54,560 nucleotides of DNA. Source: Myxococcales bacterium (GTDB lineage Bacteria > Lernaellota > Lernaellaia > Lernaellales > Lernaellaceae). Below are positions 54,255 to 54,560 of the stretch, one piece after another. The notes under the pieces are model-generated. The model saw only the letters and a list, made by a program, of their open reading frames with translations, was not told where the DNA came from and made no database searches. Every line of letters begins with the position of its first letter. Within the stretch, counting starts at the first letter, position 1. The stretch spans positions 1 to 54,560 of the forward strand of contig JAAYVF010000113.1 in NCBI GenBank assembly GCA_012517325.1, read 5' to 3'. The position numbers were made by a program, and so were the translations under genes.

Positions 54255-54560
54255 GAATATTTTCCCTTTTCAGTAATCGTGTTTTCTACTAAAGCTAGAC
54301 CATGTGGAATGGGGACAGACTATATTGTACATCCAGGTGGTAAAAGGATAATTGGGGATTTAGCCGTGCGGGTTAAAGTGAATATATTCAGACAAGACAG
54401 ATAGGTGATAGATATGAAAACATACTGACCCCCTTTGAAGGCGAGACACCTGATAGAGTGATGTTGGGTCGTGTTGCGGTTGCGACGGACGGAGGCCGGA
54501 GGCCGACGGGAGCCGCAACCGCGACGGCCGCACCACCCGGGGGTATCGATGTCCAAGGAA
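54255..54560. other. Island edge without a credible gene
   Basis: 306 nt. The first ~170 nt are AT-rich with no supported ORF. It then switches sharply to GC-rich sequence at about 54420, containing the inverted repeat at 54476-54522. A stretch GGGGACAGACTA (54311-54322) resembles sequence I associate with REP/IS200-type elements, but no transposase is present in the window. Confidence 0.4.
54476..54522. repeat. Imperfect stem-loop: 9-bp inverted repeat
   Basis: GCGGTTGCG (54476-54484) pairs exactly with CGCAACCGC (54514-54522) around a 29-nt GC-rich loop that itself contains the direct repeat GGAGGCC. Possibly the terminus of a mobile element continuing beyond the window. Confidence 0.5.

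Noticed and set aside
54204-54404. 66-codon plus-strand ORF in the AT-rich island
   Set aside because: No ribosome binding site, overlaps the small membrane ORF, and has no protein-like pattern.

Overview
The window is GC-rich, densely packed, Gram-negative bacterial chromosome. Lipoproteins, outer-membrane barrels, a UB2H-type PBP1B, PilZ and hybrid-kinase signalling, a multiheme cytochrome and B12-type radical SAM enzymes together suggest a deltaproteobacterial-grade lineage (Myxococcota, Desulfobacterota or a related uncultured phylum). That placement is inference; there is no rRNA in the window. The last kilobase changes to AT-rich sequence and looks acquired.

Layout. 1-5.2 kb: an overlapping operon of histidine ammonia-lyase (5' end cut by the window edge), a second lyase-fold protein that has lost the MIO catalytic triad, histidyl-tRNA synthetase and a PHP-type histidinol phosphatase. 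5.3-7.9 kb: a Zn/Cd/Pb-exporting P-type ATPase with its ArsR/SmtB repressor, promoter and palindromic operators. 7.9-16.5 kb: a helical-repeat protein with a small zinc-ribbon membrane protein, a tandem PilZ protein, a secreted exo/endonuclease/phosphatase-fold enzyme, a hybrid Cache-PAS histidine kinase and a zinc-ribbon/TPR membrane protein that contains a 44-bp perfect palindrome. 16.6-19.4 kb: tRNA-His with promoter and terminator, a PD-(D/E)XK-like protein, an exported protein and tRNA-Thr. 19.5-25.6 kb: PBP1B followed 2 nt later by a TPR lipoprotein (candidate activator), a DUF1573 protein, an SCP2-like protein and a MEMO-family protein with a PqqD-like N-terminal domain. 25.5-32.8 kb: glycogen phosphorylase, an epimerase/TIM-barrel pair and the ispD-ispF-gltX operon.

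32.8-43.4 kb is mostly membrane proteins arranged as three divergent pairs: GT-C-like protein with a multiheme cytochrome, spermidine-synthase-like protein with a membrane beta-propeller, and a polytopic protein with an outer-membrane barrel. 43.4-53.3 kb is the most striking block: five translationally coupled genes, in which two paralogous B12-binding-type radical SAM enzymes bracket three paralogous GT-C membrane proteins that share a C-terminal FVP...DGDR motif. I propose this as an undescribed glycan or lipid modification system; its substrate is unknown.

The block is followed by a 78-residue flagellar-rod-like miniprotein behind a sigma-28-like promoter, then an AT-rich island with two small orphan ORFs and a GC-rich stem-loop region at the window edge.
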